Shown: positions 43,955-56,849 of the stretch, in pieces
Position numbering within the stretch: position 1 is the first letter of the stretch
Layout of the letters: each line of letters begins with the position of its first letter
Assembly: GCA_014871385.1 (NCBI GenBank)
Contig: CM026426.1
Coordinates: 28,417,037-28,481,036, forward strand
DNA length: 64,000 nt
Direction of reading: 5' to 3'
Source: Ceratodon purpureus
Lineage: Eukaryota; Streptophyta; Bryopsida; Pseudoditrichales; Ditrichaceae
Notes under the pieces: model-generated
Told to the model about the DNA's origin: nothing
Databases searched by the model: none
The model's input: only the letters and a program-made list of their open reading frames with translations
Program-made: the position numbers and the translations under genes

Positions 43955-45818
43955 ATTGCACATGCAAAAAATAATGTGATTCATCAATTCTACATCCAAA
44001 ATAAAAGAATAAATTATAATAAACCATTATAAAACTTGTTTATTTCTAGATGAATCAACTCATGTTTACCAATATTATTGAATTACAATTTGAATGCATT
44101 GTCACAATAACACTCTTCATGCCTGTTTCAATCAAAAGCTCATTTACGATTCCTTTATGGTTTTGATTGAGCAAAATTTGAATTTATTTTCAAAAAATTG
44201 ATAAATTATCCAAAAGTTACAATAAGTAGATCCATAATAATTTTGATATTTATCATGATATAACATCAAACAAATATCAAGCTATTACTATTTCATCATC
44301 TATATAAGAGAATATAATCACAAAACAAAATAAAATTATCTATGAAAAAATATCTTGTAATCTAAGAATAATATGGATTTCATAGATATAACATTGTATT
44401 TATGTATGGATGTGGTTGGTAAATAAGCTTTGTGATACATCTTTGATTATTTCTTTGTTTATTTGATTCAACATATATTTTTGAGAATTTTGATATAAAA
44501 ATATTCTTTAAAAATCTTAATATAGAATTATAAAACTATGCAAATTCTCTAAATCACCTATTATAGTGATGCAACTTCAAATCACAATGATGCATTTTCC
44601 TTAGATTTTCTATACATTTATGTAAGTTGGATAATTCACATAGAAGAATGCATTTCAATTTTATGTTAGAAAGTTTCACTCAATGATACAAAAATAATTG
44701 AAGATTCAAAACCTACAGCCTTCAATTATCTATGAGGCCCAATATTATTCCTATTGGAATTATAATTTCACATATCTTGTGAATATGATTTTTTGACATT
44801 AAGAGGGCAAATTTCTTATCATAATGAACATTTCTGTGGCTTATTGAATTATCAAGATTTATTGTTTCTAGATACTTGATAGTCTTATAAATTATAAGGA
44901 CGTTTTTGCACTGGTGTATATATATTGTGGTGGTTAGGTCCTACACATAACTTAGTAATTAAAAACAAATTCCAGTCAACTTCTTTAAAGTCTGTCTTGA
45001 ACATATTCACTCAACACTTGATTTCTACTTTTTAGTGATGTAGTTTTTCATAAAGAAGATGTCATTTACTTGTATTGACATCTTCTTTATAAATGGGTGT
45101 ATAAATGACAGAATTTTTTCACAGATTTGTCCAAGGTGACAGATGCACCATTTTGACCACTGATTTTGTCAAGTCAGATGTTGATTTACTCTGTGGCAAT
45201 GTTCATGTAGACTTTAGATTGATGGTCACAGTGTGGACTCAAAAATTTAAATGCAGACTAAATGAATCATACTTGTGGAGTTCACTTGATTATGTGTTAT
45301 TCATTATCTACGTCATATTTGCAACTGTTTGTATTGACTAATAAGTATTTCAAAAAAAAATGAGTGTTAGTATTACAAGGTTCAGGTCTGCTGTACTGAT
45401 AATATCAGTTAAAATGATGCAGAGTTTTAGGACTTAGGTCATGCAGATGTAAGGCGCAAATTCATGTAGCATCCTATGGTCTAGGACAATACAGTTATGA
45501 TGGGGGATGGTGAGTAACATATGGTTCAATGCCTATTTGTAGTTGATCCAATTTGTGAACAGTTTACCATGTATGTGGCACACATGTAATTTTTGTACTA
45601 GCTTTCCATGGTCACTACATACGTACTGTGCACTTTAATAAGGAACTCTAACAGCATTTCATGTAACAGGAATGTTGTGTAAGCATATGCTTCAAAAAAG
45701 GAAAAAAAATAGAAAAGAAGAATGTTGTGTAATGGCATAAAAGATTAATAAAGTAACTATGTTATAACAGCAAATTCATCATTTCATAAGAAGTGGTTTA
45801 GGGTACATGAATGTGCCC

Positions 45819-45839
45819 TTAACCCTTTAGCGCCCAGGG
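45819..45839. repeat. Candidate left piggyBac end: TTAA then CCCTTTAGCGCCC
   Basis: piggyBac elements insert at TTAA and their inverted repeats often start CCC, commonly CCCTTT. This site lies 5.5 kb upstream of the piggyBac transposase. I searched by eye for the inverted partner followed by TTAA downstream of 54005 and did not find it, so the element boundary is unproven. Confidence 0.3.
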
Positions 45840-47073
45840 AACCATAATGTGGTTGCGAAACTCAGTTGCAGATGAATAACTCAAAATCCAAAATGAATTT
45901 GATCTCAATTATACCTGTTCAGATTTACATTCTTCTGAGGGGCTCACAATGCAACAATCAGATCTCAATTCGGAGTAGTGTAGAGGCTTCAAATCGACAA
46001 GAATACGTCACTGTAGCAATACACGGAGACAATCTGTGAGCAAAAGATAAGCAGAATAGAAGAGAATACAGAGAAAAGCGTACAAAAGAGAGTGGCCTCG
46101 GTGGGATGAACTTCTGTCACGCAGCAAATTTCCGGGATCTGGGAAGCCCGTTCCCCTCGTGATTCGAACTTGTTCCCCGTTCGTTCCCAGAAAAGTTCTC
46201 GATAACGGTCACTAATGATGATCATCGTGCTCGTGAAGCTGCTCTTCAAAGAGAGGTCGATGTTCGTGCGAGCAGCATCTAGTGTTGTCTCTGCCTTGGT
46301 TTCCCTCGCCCACAGATATTCCTGTATGAGCCTGTGCATGTGGATCCAAGGATTTTTCTTGTGCTACCAACTGTTTCTGAGGTGCTGTAGGTGGCTCCAG
46401 GGGATTAGTCACGGATCACGATGGAGGGTTTGGAGGTTTGATGTCGTCGTGGAGGTTGGAATCTGAGCTCTGCATTGAGTTCTCTCTCTCGTTTGACGGC
46501 TATGGTTTATGAGGGAGCGCCAGGTTTAGAGAGCTTGTGTTGGGTATGTGGGGGATTGAGGGGGTTTCAGAATCTTGATTACCATGTTGATGTTGGTGAA
46601 TGAAGCATGTGTGTGCATTGTTTAGGGTTCTAATCTACGAGTTTTTGCATGGTTAGGGTAATCGATTATGAGTCTGTGCATTGTTTATGTTTTAGATCTA
46701 TGATTCTACGGTGTCAATGAGCATGTGTCGATCCTGCATTGCATAAGAGTTTACAGGGATGGCATTTAGAAATTCATCTGCTAATTTGGGGGGATAATGT
46801 TGTCATGTGTAGCTGGATTTCTTGCCTCGGGACGCAGATAACGAGGCCATGACAGGGCCAAGGAGTTGCCCCTGCTCTTACCTCCAACACGCAATGACAT
46901 GGCTCGGGGGATGGAGAGGCTCAGAAGTGGAGACGATGCTCAACACATTCAGAGACACAGGGGTAGGATAGCGAAGATCGTAGGAGTTGATAGGGTTTTA
47001 GGGCTTTTTGGTGAGGGATTTTGTTGATCCACATGCGAGGGAGTGACTGACTTCCGTTCAAGCTTGGAATTTG
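45840..47073. other. Region upstream of the repeat-rich gene
   Basis: GC content rises after 45900. Frames exist on both strands (minus 45989-46339, plus 46215-46466), none with recognisable domains. From about 46820 a plus-strand frame (MARGMERLRSGDD) may be an extra 5' exon of the gene that follows, but I cannot assign its donor. Confidence 0.3.
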
Positions 47074-50000
47074 ATGGAGCCAGTTGAAGGTGTTGCGAAT
47101 GCAGACATGTCGCAAACGTTTGATGGGGATCCAGGCGAAGGGCAGGTCACACAGGCCGAGAATCATGTCGAAAGATCAAGCAACATCGAAAGGTAAGCAC
47201 TAGTCCTTATGCAGGTCTTTCGTTTTTATGTCAATCTGGTTTCATGTCAATCTAGTTTTCGTTTAGGTCATACGGTCGAGATGGTGGTCATGCACTTAGG
47301 GTATCAGTTGTCCTCGTTGGTTTTGTCCTCGTTGTGAGGATGTGGAAGAAATTGGTTAAACATTGTTTCGTTATACCCAGTGAAGAACCTGTTCCATCCT
47401 GTGCTGATGAGGGCCACTTCAGCTTGAATCATTAGAGGACCCATGGGTTTCGGACAGATGAGGAATTTTGAATACAAGTCAGGTGAATCAGTGTGCTCTT
47501 GAATGATGGTCTTAATTCTCTAGGTGGTATGGGGCTGCTTGACGTGGATGTTGAGTCGTGCAACATGTTGCCAGTCAATCTAGAGAGATGTGATAATTAG
47601 AGAGAGAAAACATTAGAATAGCCGATGCAAATCATCAAGTTTCTTCTCTGAAATATACAACGAAACTAGGCGAGGGTTGAACTGTCACCCTGTCTTCAAG
47701 AGGATACTACTGACTCTATTTTCTATGATAGCAGCATGTTACCTATGTTTTGTATGTTTATTAAGATTCTTGTGACTCAGAATGTGCGGTTCTGAATTTA
47801 TATTCTGCTTATACTCAGGGTTTTTTTATTTCATAGATCATTCCAGTCGTTGCAGAGGTCTTTCGGGATGTCATATGTTCTGGCTAACTCCATCGCACAT
47901 TTGATTTTGCACAGAGACAAAGAACTCTTGCCATGTGATCCCGTGAAGGAGGGTGGCCATGGGCGTGCTATGACGGATGGAGGACTTCGTGAGCATGCGG
48001 AATCTATGCCATCGAATGCTGCACAAACAGATGATTTAAACGTCAGTGCATCTTGCAGAAGAGGTCAGCATATACTAAGCGTGAAGATCGAGAAAGAGGA
48101 AGTAGGTGCAGGAGGTGGCTCAGTTCGAATGAGTGCCATCACCAACAAGCCTGTTAGGAAGTATACTCGGAAGAGTAGTTGCGCAGCAGAGAAGAAAGAT
48201 GCGGTGTCCGGACGAGGCACTGAGAACAAGGTTGGGCAGGGGAAGGCCATGTTGAGGAAGACAGGTGTTGTTCTCGGACGGGGTAAGGCAGACCTGGTTG
48301 TGCAGGGGAAGACTTCTGCGGGGCTTGGTCATGGCATGGGAAACGTGGTCACTCAAAGCTTGGCCATGTCGGAGAAGACGAGTGCGGTGCTGGGTCGGGG
48401 CATGGGGAATACAGCTATTCACAATTTGGCCATGTCGGAATCTACACAAGGGATTCCAGTGTCGACGTCCTTGGTGGATTATGTCACAGGTAACGAGTTG
48501 ATTCTGCTTTCAAGTTGTTGCTACTCATCACTCTGTGCAGTTTTGTGAAATGATTCAATGTGAGTTAAAGGCTTGGTGGTTGGTTTGTGTCACAGGTTTG
48601 ATCGATAGACTTGTGCAGCTGGTGGTGCATGTCAATTCTGATGTGGGGGAGAACACCGGCCCTCGCTTCCTAGCAGTGACTAACCCTAACCAACAGCATG
48701 GGAATGGAGACATCGACAAGGAGAAAGGAGATGTCGGCAAGGGGGAAAGGGCATCTGTTGGTCAAAATAGTGCACCTAACTTCCCACCTGTGTGCAAACG
48801 TGACAATCATCTGGAGAAAGGAGAGGTCGACAAGGGAAAAGGAGCAGCTGTGGGTGAGGACATGTCCCACTGGTATGCAAAAGTAATCAGTCATGACGAT
48901 GAACAAGGGAAAGGAGATGTCAAGAAGGAGAAACGAGCAGTCGATAAGGGGAAAGGAATAGTCGAGGAAGCATTGCCTCCTGTGCAAATCAACCCCATCA
49001 GCACTTGCAAGGGAGTGTGGTTCATTGCTCCCGATAAGATCAAACGTTGGGTTCATAGTTCTGGATGTGAGTATGCTTTGAGGGTGATGATGCAGTTGTT
49101 AATCTATATGCACTGTGCGGGTTCTTTCATTCGACTCTCATCTGCTGTTGCTTGCACCAGTGAATTCAAGGGGAGATTCAGAGATTGTGAACCCTTCATA
49201 GGATTTGTAGTGATTAAAAAAATGTGCATTGCTTCAGTGTACTCACTATGCATGTGTTCTCTCTTGGCAGGTTGTCCTTATGCATGGCTGTCAACTCTGG
49301 AACAATTTGACCTCGGTTTGCTTACAGGTACATCATCATCCCATGTACTGTATATGTTTGGATCGATTTGTTTTAAGGAAGTTGTTTGCATTCATCTAAT
49401 CTGACTCTCCAATTTACCAATTTGCAGATTACGCGTTGTCTTCAAATAGAGAAAATGTACCCCATGATTACCGAGACGATGATGAAGTGTACCCTCCATG
49501 TGCCATCAGCACCAACATGAAGGACATTCAATCTGCAGGTAAATCTGTGAAGTGATCCGGGAGTTAGTTCTATGTGAATATGCTATAATTCTTTTGAACC
49601 TGTTGGTATGCTCTATGCATGTGAGGCCGTCGCTAATCTTTGAGCATTGTGTGTGGCACATGCCGACCCTGATGTACCTGCTGCATCGGCCGCTGCGAGA
49701 CCAAATGCTACGCTGAAAAAACCAACTGAGAAAAGGGCGAGGACTAGTGCAGGTAAGCGTGTGCACATTCCACTGTCCTCTTAAGTTCTGTTCGCTATTT
49801 TGCATGTTCCTTACCTTTGTTGCTATTTGGAATGTCACATATCACTTGCTTCCTTCTTTACAGAGACAAGGACAAAGACACCAGCTAAGCCGAGAGCTTC
49901 GAAGAACTCGAAGAAGTCACCGGAGTTGAAGGAGGTAGGAGAATGCTCCAAGGGTCAGGCATCAAAGCCAGGTACTTTTACTGTCAACAACTTCCTAAAG

Positions 50001-50608
50001 CAACCATGTACTGGCTGTCCAAAATGAGTACAATGTGGCCTTGATCCGTTCAGAATGAAGTATGGTGGTTTTGCAATTTTTTGGAGGGACTGTTGCTTGG
50101 GGGGAAGTCATGGTCTGTAGCATGTAATTGCTTAGAGTTGTAATGATCTGCCGTTGTATTTTGTGCAGTAAAAAAAAAAACAATGGCACCTAAGAAGACA
50201 AGGGCCCCCCGGATGCCTCGGCAGAGAGCTGCTCGAGGCGTTGCTGTTGGCTATGATGGCCAGTCCATTCTTGAAGACCCTGCCATAAGAGTCGCAGCAG
50301 CGAAAAAACGAGCTCTGGTTTCTGCCTCGGGGCACATGAGGAAACGGGCGACACGTAAGAAGATGCCCGTCGTCGTCGAGGAGGAGGTCTGCTCCGACGT
50401 TGAACTCCGAGATCCAAAGGACTTCACACCACCGCAGCGGAGGTCCTATGTGTTGTGCATGAGGGCCCCTGGTAAACGGCTGAGACGCAGTCTGTTCTCG
50501 CTGGGGTCTCAGTCGAAGGAGGACAACAGCTGGGTGGGTGTATCAATCCAAGACGAGCAGATTCTGCCTGATACGCCCCTTCTCCACGAATCCATGGCCT
50601 TCTCATAA
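47074..50608 (+). CDS. Repeat-rich basic protein gene, eight exons, one apparent frameshift
   Basis: Exons: 47074-47192, 47837-48489, 48596-49066, 49271-49327, 49428-49538, 49645-49753, 49864-49971 and 50169-50608. Nearly all junctions are strong GT-AG and every internal phase matches except exon 6, which is 109 nt where 108 is needed and reads into TAG near its donor; skipping it restores the frame. The protein (about 680 aa) has internal repeats: three ~25-residue units around GRGMGN/LAMSEKTSA (48245-48445) and Lys/Gly/Glu units such as KGEVDKGKG in exon 3. Exons 7-8 are Lys/Arg-rich (TRTKTPAKPRASKNSKK), suggesting nucleic-acid binding. No known domain. It stands upstream of the piggyBac transposase, same strand, and may be cargo of that element or an independent gene. 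The 5' end is uncertain. Confidence 0.5.
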
Positions 50609-51359
50609 CAGTTTGACTTATTGCATCAGGTGGTTGGTAGTTTGATTTCCTGTTTGTGAATTTAATGAACAAACAATTAGGTGGAACCAATGTTTTTTGA
50701 GGGCCCAGGTAAGAGAACTATGATATGACTTCCACATATTCAGATTCGCTTGTAAGAAATGTAGGCCCATTGTTTCTCAATTGTAGAATTGCTGTACATC
50801 AAATAGAGTGCAACCTGTTAAATGCTGGAGTCAAAGAAGTAAGGCGTGCAATGGCCACAACATTTGCTTGAACATGATCAGTTATGGGCTGAGCCACTGC
50901 AAGTGACCCCATCAGATCTGTTCGGCCTCTCTCAAAAGAATTTTAGATTCAATTCTGAATGCATAGTGCTAGACTGCACTGATATAAAAGAAACCAAGTA
51001 TCTTCTACTCTAACATGGTCCATATGATGTTTGTTCATTTGTGGAAACTGATTGTGCGTCATTGTTTGTGTATATACAGCTTTTGTTTGGGATTATGAAA
51101 CATGGGTTTCGAGATGTGGTTTCCATGATTTGGTCTTCGTGTTTGGTTTCGTTTTGACTGACTCATTGTTCTGTGGTTGTCCCTGCACATTTCTGGCCGA
51201 ACTTCAGCCCGCAACGTATGGCACCTGTAATTCAGAGTGTCGAAGCTGATGGCACGGATTTGCTTGTGTCGGAGAGGGAGTTGTACGACAGGGCGGAGGA
51301 GTTTGGAGCAATGAATTTCGACAACATTTCAGGGGTTGGTGTTACAGAGGGTCAAAGCG
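50609..51359. other. Spacer between the repeat-rich gene and the transposase
   Basis: No gene to about 51170. From ATG 51211 an acidic frame runs to a GTAGGA donor-like site at 51546, overlapping the transposase frame; it may be an alternative 5' exon. An acceptor-like CAG ends at 51331, so the transposase reading may begin there by splicing. Confidence 0.35.
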
Positions 51360-54005
51360 ATGGGCGAACTCAGGTGTGTCTACCGCAAGTTCTGGAGCCT
51401 GTCGGTGTCTGGCCCTGCGAAGACAAAGGAATGTCCCCCTCGCAAGAAGATGGATCAGTTGGAGGGTGGGCAGATTGTAACGCAGACATGCCCAACATCT
51501 ACGAAGGGGATTCCACAGACAGTCTTAGCGACCTCGGCCAAGAAGGTAGGAACCACATACGCCGCATTAGAGTGGGGCGGGGAGTACATTTCAAATCCAA
51601 GTCAGTTTGTGTTTGGTATTGTTAGGGAGATGGTTCTAGATGGTCCGGATGGTAGGGTATGCTTTGAGGTTGAGTTCGGGAGACATCTTGGAGTACAGCT
51701 CGTTCCTGTCAACCTCTGCATTCCGTGGGTGCCTCCACTGTCAACGGAGTTGGAGCTGATTGCAATTGAGAACGTCCTCGTGGATGCCTTTGCTGACCCG
51801 TTCTGTCTTGGAGATTTGCTGGGGTTACGGACTTTCACCATGGATTGCTCTACTCCAAGCCTCGGTGTGCAAGCTGGGACCTCACAGGTGCAAGTTACTC
51901 TTCTCCAACCAAGTATGACGGGGGCAAGTGCGCCGGGGGCTGATGTTGTAGAAGGTGAGGGGTCGCTCCTGGAGAGTCCACGAGAGGAGTCTGATCCTGA
52001 GTGGTTTCCAGACCCGACCAGCCATGTCGAGGCCGCAGGTGGATGCGCGTGTCTGGGAATGTCGACAGGGGAGTCTGATCCTGACCCTGATGAGTCCATC
52101 TACACCATACTTGGAGAGCTTGGCGATTACAGGATGCATGGACCCCGGACATTGGAGGAATCGACATTTGACGCCCACTACGCCGATTGCAACTGGCATG
52201 CTCGAACATGGAGTATGCTGTTCAGGGATGGCTTCATAGGCCATACACCTGGTTGCACATGGTGGAGTGGAGAAGATGTGCCGTCGCCAGTCAACTGTTT
52301 CTTGCAGCTCTGGAACGACAAGATTCAGCAGAAGCTTGCAAGGGAGTCAAACAACTATGCCACCTTCAAGGCCACTGCACCGAGCTCCTCCGCAGGCAAT
52401 CAGAGGGAGAAGCCCATCACCCGAAGAGAGTTTTGGCAGTTCACAGGTATCTGTGCATTCATGGCCGTGAGAGACGAGCCGACTTTGCGAGATTACTAGA
52501 GCGTTAAGGCTAAAGCACTCCATTGCAGTGAGGTTGCGAACACCATGACAAGGAATCGATTTCTTCACATACTGCGTCATGTACATGTGGTGCGGAAGTC
52601 AACCCTGGTGCATAACAGACAGGATCCCCAGTACTACCCTATCCGACAGGTGCGGTGGCTCATTGAGAATCTCATTGTCAACTATCAGAAGAGTTGGAAT
52701 GCATCCGAGTATCTCTGTGTGGACGAGTGCATGGTGGGATACAATGGTCGGTACTGTAGCTTCAAACAGTTCATGCCTGCGAAGCCCGTGACACATGGTA
52801 TAAAACTTTGGTGCATGGCTTGTTCTGTTACCAAGTACGTTTTAAACCTTGAGGTGTATGTCGGTGTTTCAAACGAAGCCATCCTCGGGTTGCCTGTGCA
52901 TGCATGTGGGAGCGGTGCAGGGGTCGTCACTCGACTAACTTCTGGATGGGAGAATTGTCATCACACTGTGGTGATGGATAATTTTTTTTCAAGTCCCATG
53001 TTGTTTGATGACCTCCTGTCCCGTGGTTTCTATGCTGTTGGAATAATCCGTGAGGGGCGGGTGGGGTACCCCTCTAGCCTCCACATGATTGGCTCGAAAG
53101 GAGTGAGGGGGTCGCTACAGATCCGAATGCACAAGGACTTGAAGATGTCTGCCATCCACTGGCACGATACCAAGGGGGTTCACTTCCTATCAACTGCAGC
53201 TGATCCTGTGAAGAGGTACGGGATGTTTGTGACAAGGAATTCCGGTGGTGCTGAGAGAAGAATACCAACTTCACCGATCCAGCTGATGTATTCGAAATAC
53301 ATGCGGGGAGTCGACACTCAGGATCAGTTGCGGGGGAGTTTCTCTACCCAAATCTACACCAAGAAGTGGTGGCACCGGGTTTACTTCTTCTGCCTGGATA
53401 CCACACTCACGAATGCTTTCATCATGCATAAGCATTTGTGCCTAGCACGCGGCTTGAGGCCCATGGTACATCGGGATTTCCAGCTTGAAGTTGCCCATGC
53501 TTTAATGGACATACCACTCCCAGCTGATTTTGGCAAGAAGGGGTTCGTTTCTCCAAGTGACGGCCATGCTCCATCCATGTCTTCCCCTTCAGGGCGTGTG
53601 TCCACTGGAGATTTGCCGCAATCTGCACTCACTACAGATTTTATTCTATCGCAAGAATCAGTTGCATCCATGGCGCCTGGATGTGAAATCCCCACCCCAC
53701 CTGCTGAGACATTTGTCACCCCTGATGACATGCATCCTCCCCCTGTCAACCAGAACGCACCTCCCGATGACCCTCTCTCCACACCACCACTCCAAAGACG
53801 CCGTCCAAATCATTTACCTACAGCTATTACACCGGGAGTTGCAGCTCTTCACACCTGGAACGCTCACTACAGTTCCCGCAGTGGCAAACGGAGGCTCTGT
53901 ATCATCTGCAGGCGTAGAACGGTGTGGGCGTGTAAACGGTGCAGGGGAAAAGTAGTTTGTCCAGATGTTTGTTTTCTGGCTGCCCATGAGGGCCTCCGAA
54001 TTTGA
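51360..54005 (+). pseudogene. piggyBac-family transposase with one in-frame TAG
   Basis: One frame runs from ATG 51360 to TGA 54003-54005, broken only by TAG 52497-52499 at the position of the conserved Trp in the family's YWS motif. The first ~270 residues are variable and acidic. The DDE_Tnp_1_7 region starts near 52270 (PSPVNCFLQLWND). Catalytic aspartates stand at 52722 (CVDECM), 52977 (VMDNFF) and 53313 with its partner at 53322 (GVDTQDQ), all present. A C-terminal Cys-rich finger (CIICRRR..CKRCRG..CPDVCF) follows near 53895-53970, as in piggyBac enzymes that bind their TIRs. With the stop the product is split before the catalytic core. The family is rare or absent in flowering plants. 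Confidence 0.92.
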
Positions 54006-55676
54006 CACCACTGCGGTTTTGCAGAGTGGGACAAACTGTGGATGCTGAAGTTCTTCCTGAAAATGCTTAAAAGGTGGAGGTGAGCCATGTTGATTCGTCA
54101 CTTCAAACATGTTTAGTTGATCCCTAACCCAATTGTGAATCCACTTTCATGTTCTGACATGTGTTTGTATATGTTGCTATCTCAGATTGAAACTGAGAGC
54201 GGTGACTCGGTGAAGGGAGCCCGAGACTTCCCCGACATCAATGCGATCAGCTCGCACTGGTGCTTGTAAACTCGGATACTGTAATCTCTGTATAGTGTAA
54301 TGTCGTATGGTTTAGATGTATGTGACAATTTCTTTTTTCCTTGCATGGCAGTGATAGTGCTCATCTACTTGAGTTCCGGAAAAATACGTGATTTCTTGCA
54401 GCAATGGGGAGCTCATTTTGCTTTGTACAAACCCCTTGTTCTCCCCCATAAAATCAATGATGCGTGGTTTTTGTTCTACTGATGACAAGTGTATCCACAA
54501 GTCAGTGTGTTCTTTCGTTTTGCAATGATCCATTCTCTACTCTGATGGCATCACAATTTCAGTGTTTGGTAAGTACACGCATGGTTAGGAAGATCTATGT
54601 TTTCTGTCGATGTAGGTGTTGTTTCAAAGTAGAGGTTGACATATGATGTGGATTTATGCTAACCATGTTTCTGTGCATCGACCCTTGGTATGTTTTCATA
54701 TGTTGATTTTGTTTAGTATGAAATAGCTTGAGGAGGCCATGTAAGAGCAATCTATCCGCGCTGCTGAGGTACATTTCAGTATCTTCATGTTTGTCTTTAG
54801 ATTACCATCTTTTCCATACTTTCCCTCTTCCGGATTCCAAGGGGTATTTAAGTAATTATGGACAAAACGCTCAATTATGGACTACTTTGCATCATCAGTA
54901 GACGTCCAATTCATGTGTTATCCCTCAAATTTAAAGACAAAGATGTCAAATATTTATGAAAAAATGCATTCCGCTTACAAGGGATAAAATCATTTGAGTG
55001 AATTTATTATAATGTTGAATAGAAGACATCCCAGTCCCACTGTCATGGCCAAATCTCTCGGCGAGTGGCTGACTGAGAACCCTAAACCCTAGAAACCCTA
55101 AACCCTAGAAACCCTATCCTTAGAAATCTATCTGTTCTAATAAAAGGAAATACTTGCTCTGCAAAATGTGGATCTGTGAAGTGAAGCGGGTGAAGGGAAG
55201 ATCGTCGGCGACCCGCTGAGTGGACACGACTGCCAGGCATCTCACATTGGGGTGTCCGTCTGTGAGGACTCCGGAGTCGTCGTTTAGAATGAACAGTATT
55301 CACGGTCACAACGAATGCAAGTCCTTTCTAGTCGGCTGGCCGTCGACTAGGAGAGCCAACCTCTTCCTCACTGAACCGACCTCTGGAATTTGAAATACAT
55401 ATAAAAATGATGAGGAAATAAGTCCTAGTCCTAGTGATAAAAACAATGAGTAAGCTAGTCCTAGTCGGCTACCAGCCAAGTAGGAGAGTAGGGGCTACTA
55501 GACTAGGTCGACGTTGGCAATTAGTCGTCCAGAAAACCCTAGAGAAGTGGATTACTAGAACGTTTACCAGTTTACTAGACGAACTCCAACTGGATATTGC
55601 AGAAGAAGGTCGCATACTGTAGAAGCAGGTCGCATACTATAGAAGTTAGTCGCATATTGTCCAATATTTTGTCGTT
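54006..55676. other. Downstream spacer of the piggyBac gene
   Basis: Possible short 3' exons (acceptor CAG at 54021-54023, donor GTGAGC at 54080, acceptor CTCAG at 54185) suggest a spliced 3' untranslated region or a small extra gene. After 54700 the DNA is AT-rich; telomere-like repeats stand at 55077-55120 and two CTAGTCGGCT motifs at 55329 and 55461. Confidence 0.3.
55077..55120. repeat. Short telomere-like tract (CCCTAAACCCTAGAAA)n
   Basis: Two to three units of CCCTAAACCCTAGAAA, a variant of the CCCTAAA motif common in plant promoters (telo box) and at old break sites. Confidence 0.6.
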
Positions 55677-56198
55677 ATGGGGAGGCGGGGTAGCAATGTG
55701 GGGTATCCATTTGGTCGGGAGACACGGGCTAACCTCGAGGAGCTCCGGCCATGGTATAGGGCGGTGGTCGCCCGTTCTCGCAACACCGCCATTCTAGCTT
55801 TCAAATACATCCCACGCCTTCTGCAGCCAGGTGCGCAGTGGTTTTGGAGTATTGCTCACAGCATTGAGTTGTTGGAGATCGCTGACGCTTCCGGCATCGC
55901 CTTCCCACTGACATTCGAGGAGCCCGAGGAGTCTGAGGAGTCCGAGAGTGTTGGCAGCGTTCACTTCAGCCACACAGGGGAGGTGTCAACGCAAACCATG
56001 TCCACTGCAGGGTGGCTCGGCATTGTTGGCGAAGCATACGACAACTTGGAGGGTGCTGGAAGTCGGTGCTCTGGCCTAGATCAGTGGTGCGGAGGGAACG
56101 CAAGCCCGCAGTCCACGTATTCGTCGTTTGGATCCGTGCATCCATCCGTCGATACTGGGTGTAGTGCTGTCCGAGCCATGTCGACTGCGAAGGACTGA
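55677..56198 (+). CDS. Unidentified 173-aa protein
   Basis: A single frame from ATG 55677 to TGA near 56198. The N-terminus is basic (MGRRGSNVGYPFGRETRANLEE begins it), followed by an Arg/Ala/Trp-containing helical-looking part (to about residue 75), an acidic Glu/Ser cluster (EEPEESEESES) and a Gly/Ser-rich tail. No domain is recognised. It lies between palindromic GTCGGC motif copies and could belong to an unclassified mobile element. No introns are required; a longer upstream start is not obvious. Confidence 0.4.
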   Translation: MGRRGSNVGYPFGRETRANLEELRPWYRAVVARSRNTAILAFKYIPRLLQPGAQWFWSIAHSIELLEIADASGIAFPLTFEEPEESEESESVGSVHFSHTGEVSTQTMSTAGWLGIVGEAYDNLEGAGSRCSGLDQWCGGNASPQSTYSSFGSVHPSVDTGCSAVRAMSTAKD

Positions 56199-56510
56199 TC
56201 GCTTCATGGCGTTGGCGACCATATGCAGCTTTTGGGTTTTTTGGCTTTAGGATGAATTACTGTGTGTTAGAACTGTCCAGCTCGTTTTCAATAGAGCTGC
56301 TTCACACACTCGGATAGTTGTTGAATTCATGGTTAGTATTTGTTACTGAGGCTTTAGGAGTAGTGGCATCTCTGATGTATACACAATACAAAGTAACATG
56401 TAAAGGGCGGAACACTACCATTGTACTCCGATAAGAATATAATGAAATGGATAAATATTTTTTCCCAGTTTCTCAAAGCGCATAGTGGTTCTACCAATGT
56501 TGTGGAAAGC

Positions 56511-56849
56511 GTCGGCGGGCAGCCGACTAGAGTAACAGTGTCCACCGTAAAAATCAAAGGCCATACAATATAGACCAGCCTCACAAAGTCACCGTTCATG
56601 ATGCTTATCTAACATGGTTAGAGGCATCGGCGGACAGCCGACGACCACCGAAGAAGGAAAAGTAAGGCATCAGAACAACAAATAGAAGACAAAGCGTAAT
56701 ACATGACTAGTATTGGGTCTACGGTAAAATACAATTCTTATTCGAAGGAATCACAGTGTTTACAATATTCAACTATAACGTTTACAGAGGAAACCATCAC
56801 TAGCTACATCTTCTACAGCTAAGATCACAATCGTCGGCGGGCAGCCGAC
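56511..56849. repeat. Three GTCGGC-n5-GCCGAC palindromes
   Basis: GTCGGCGGGCAGCCGAC occurs exactly at 56511-56527 and 56833-56849, with a one-base variant at 56626-56642 (ATCGGCGGACAGCCGAC). Related CTAGTCGGCT palindromes stand at 55329-55350 and 55461-55481. The last copy overlaps the stop codon of the minus-strand gene. Confidence 0.6.

Larger units (their letters stand above)
43021..45818. other. AT-rich spacer
   Basis: No gene recognised apart from microsatellites. Weak frames at 43284-43490 and 45105-45341 have no domains. The sequence resembles old intergenic DNA. Confidence 0.5.
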
